Positions 63,211-64,000 of a DNA stretch of 64,000 nucleotides are shown here, piece by piece. The first letter of the stretch is position 1, and every line of letters begins with the position of its first letter. Position numbers and translations under genes: made by a program. The notes beneath the pieces were generated by a model. That model ran no database searches, had not been told where the DNA came from, and saw only the letters and a list, made by a program, of their open reading frames with translations. Source of the DNA: Bacteroidota bacterium (GTDB lineage: Bacteria > Bacteroidota > Bacteroidia > Bacteroidales > Prolixibacteraceae); NCBI GenBank assembly GCA_024278975.1, contig JAJRSD010000017.1, forward strand, positions 57,218-121,217. Direction: 5' to 3'.

Positions 63211-64000
63211 TTACTTCGACAAATTTTCAGTAATCTTTACAGGTTCTTTAAAAGTCTCAACCTGCAACGGATTTTCTTTTGCGTAAGTGTCTTTTCTGGT
63301 TCCTATAATTTGCCACGAAACTTTCATGCCAGCCATACCTCCGGAAATTTCAAACTGATTATTTCGAATTTCTTTTGCAATAAAAAGATTTGGGCCAGGT
63401 GCTCCGATTGGTGTAAGCTGATAACGGAAATTCTCATTTAACGCATCAAACCATTTCGGTAGCAGTACTTTTGCCGAACCATTTTTGTCTAATTTTACAT
63501 TCCCATTGTAGATATTTGCCATTTCATTCGATTCTAAACTTGCATGAAATAAATATTTGTTTTCAGGATCTAAGGGATGGTCTATTCGGAAATCTTTCTG
63601 AGCGGCTATTAGTATGTCGGCAACTATTGTTCCTGCTTGAATTGAGGGAATCATACCTCCTTCAATATCTTCTGCATCATGAGTAATAATTCCTCCTAAA
63701 AAATGCTCCTGTCCGCTATGAAATGAATTTCCTGCAGGATCTTGGTGATGAACGAGTGTTCCATCAGGACCAAAAATTTCGATTCCACCTTCGGGTGTTA
63801 TTCGTATTAAACCTCCGGTGGTAGTTGGTATTTCTATCCCACTACCGTAGGTTTCTAAGCCGGTGTGAGTTGAAGTTCCATCGGGATTAAACGTTGTAAC
63901 CGGAGTACCATCGGAGCCAATAATTGTAATCGATCCATCAGAACCTATCGAAACTCCACCTTCTCCAACACCCGAAGGAACCCAGATTCCAGCTTCGTAA
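63211..64000 (-). CDS. C-terminal part of a glycine-rich repeat surface protein (5' end outside window)
   Basis: The minus-strand frame is open from 64000 to a stop at 63211, so the true start is outside the window; an internal ATG at 63654 is unlikely to be the start. The visible part has short repeats of the SIGSDGSITIIGSDGTP and ITPEGGIEIFGPDGTL kind, with Gly-Asp-Gly turns. It then has a conserved C-terminal domain (KDFRIDHPLDPENKYLFHAS, LPKWFDALNENFRYQLTPIG, KVSWQIIGTRKDTYAKENP) that I recognise from other bacterial surface or tail-fibre-like proteins. The function is unknown. It shares a transcript with the T9SS protein downstream. Confidence 0.75.
   Translation of the reverse strand, partial: YEAGIWVPSGVGEGGVSIGSDGSITIIGSDGTPVTTFNPDGTSTHTGLETYGSGIEIPTTTGGLIRITPEGGIEIFGPDGTLVHHQDPAGNSFHSGQEHFLGGIITHDAEDIEGGMIPSIQAGTIVADILIAAQKDFRIDHPLDPENKYLFHASLESNEMANIYNGNVKLDKNGSAKVLLPKWFDALNENFRYQLTPIGAPGPNLFIAKEIRNNQFEISGGMAGMKVSWQIIGTRKDTYAKENPLQVETFKEPVKITENLSK

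Overview
The window looks like chromosome from a low-GC member of the Bacteroidota, most likely a free-living, polysaccharide-degrading Bacteroidia (Marinilabiliales-like; the rank is inferred). Several things point this way: four proteins end in type IX secretion (T9SS) sorting domains, there is a SusC/SusD pair with an ECF sigma/FecR regulatory cassette, secG lies near lptE and a sigma-54 regulator, and several start sites are preceded by the Bacteroidota promoter TTG-N19-21-TAnnTTTG.

Layout. 1-9.8 kb is mainly housekeeping: a tRNA-Ser cut by the window edge, asparaginase and TatD, glutamate dehydrogenase, groEL (without an adjacent groES), a minus-strand envelope operon (sigma-54 regulator, lptE, TPR protein, secG), and kdsB. 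9.8-17.4 kb encodes secreted or surface proteins: a protein that is almost only a T9SS sorting domain, a two-HKD phospholipase D-family enzyme, a phosphoesterase fused to a PQQ-like propeller, and a GH78 rhamnosidase. 17.4-24.2 kb holds an MBL hydrolase, aspartate kinase, an unknown outer-membrane-type protein, a remnant of an acyltransferase gene, PepD and a DcaP-like porin.

24.3-40.9 kb is a probable polysaccharide utilisation locus, all on the plus strand. It has two large alpha/beta-hydrolase (esterase-type) proteins, one fused to an M14-like carboxypeptidase domain, then a GH97 enzyme, an alpha/alpha-toroid protein, an ECF sigma factor, a split FecR anti-sigma factor, SusC, SusD and a Gfo/Idh/MocA oxidoreductase. 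Two oddities lie in the regulatory cassette. The sigma factor has no ATG/GTG/TTG start that preserves its conserved N-terminus. The FecR anti-sigma factor is divided into two reading frames exactly at an in-frame A AAA AAA heptamer followed by a stop codon, the layout of a -1 frameshift site.

40.9-46.2 kb carries a membrane acyltransferase-like protein on the minus strand and then a tight three-gene redox module: cytochrome b, a Rieske protein with a twin-arginine signal, and an octaheme cytochrome c with a HEAT/TPR tail. No cytochrome c1 is present. 46.3-53.7 kb has a minus-strand fucosidase-cutC-phosphatase cluster, miaA, an acyl-ACP thioesterase, map and mtaB, with two small inverted-repeat elements between genes. 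53.7-64 kb has a possible small RNA or mini-ORF, a 1444-residue T9SS protein with five PPC-type repeats (repeat copies 3 and 4 almost identical in DNA), ychF, a NUDIX-fold regulator with a degenerate Nudix box, a three-gene ECF sigma operon, a small membrane protein, a T9SS protein, and the 3' part of a glycine-rich repeat protein that runs off the window.
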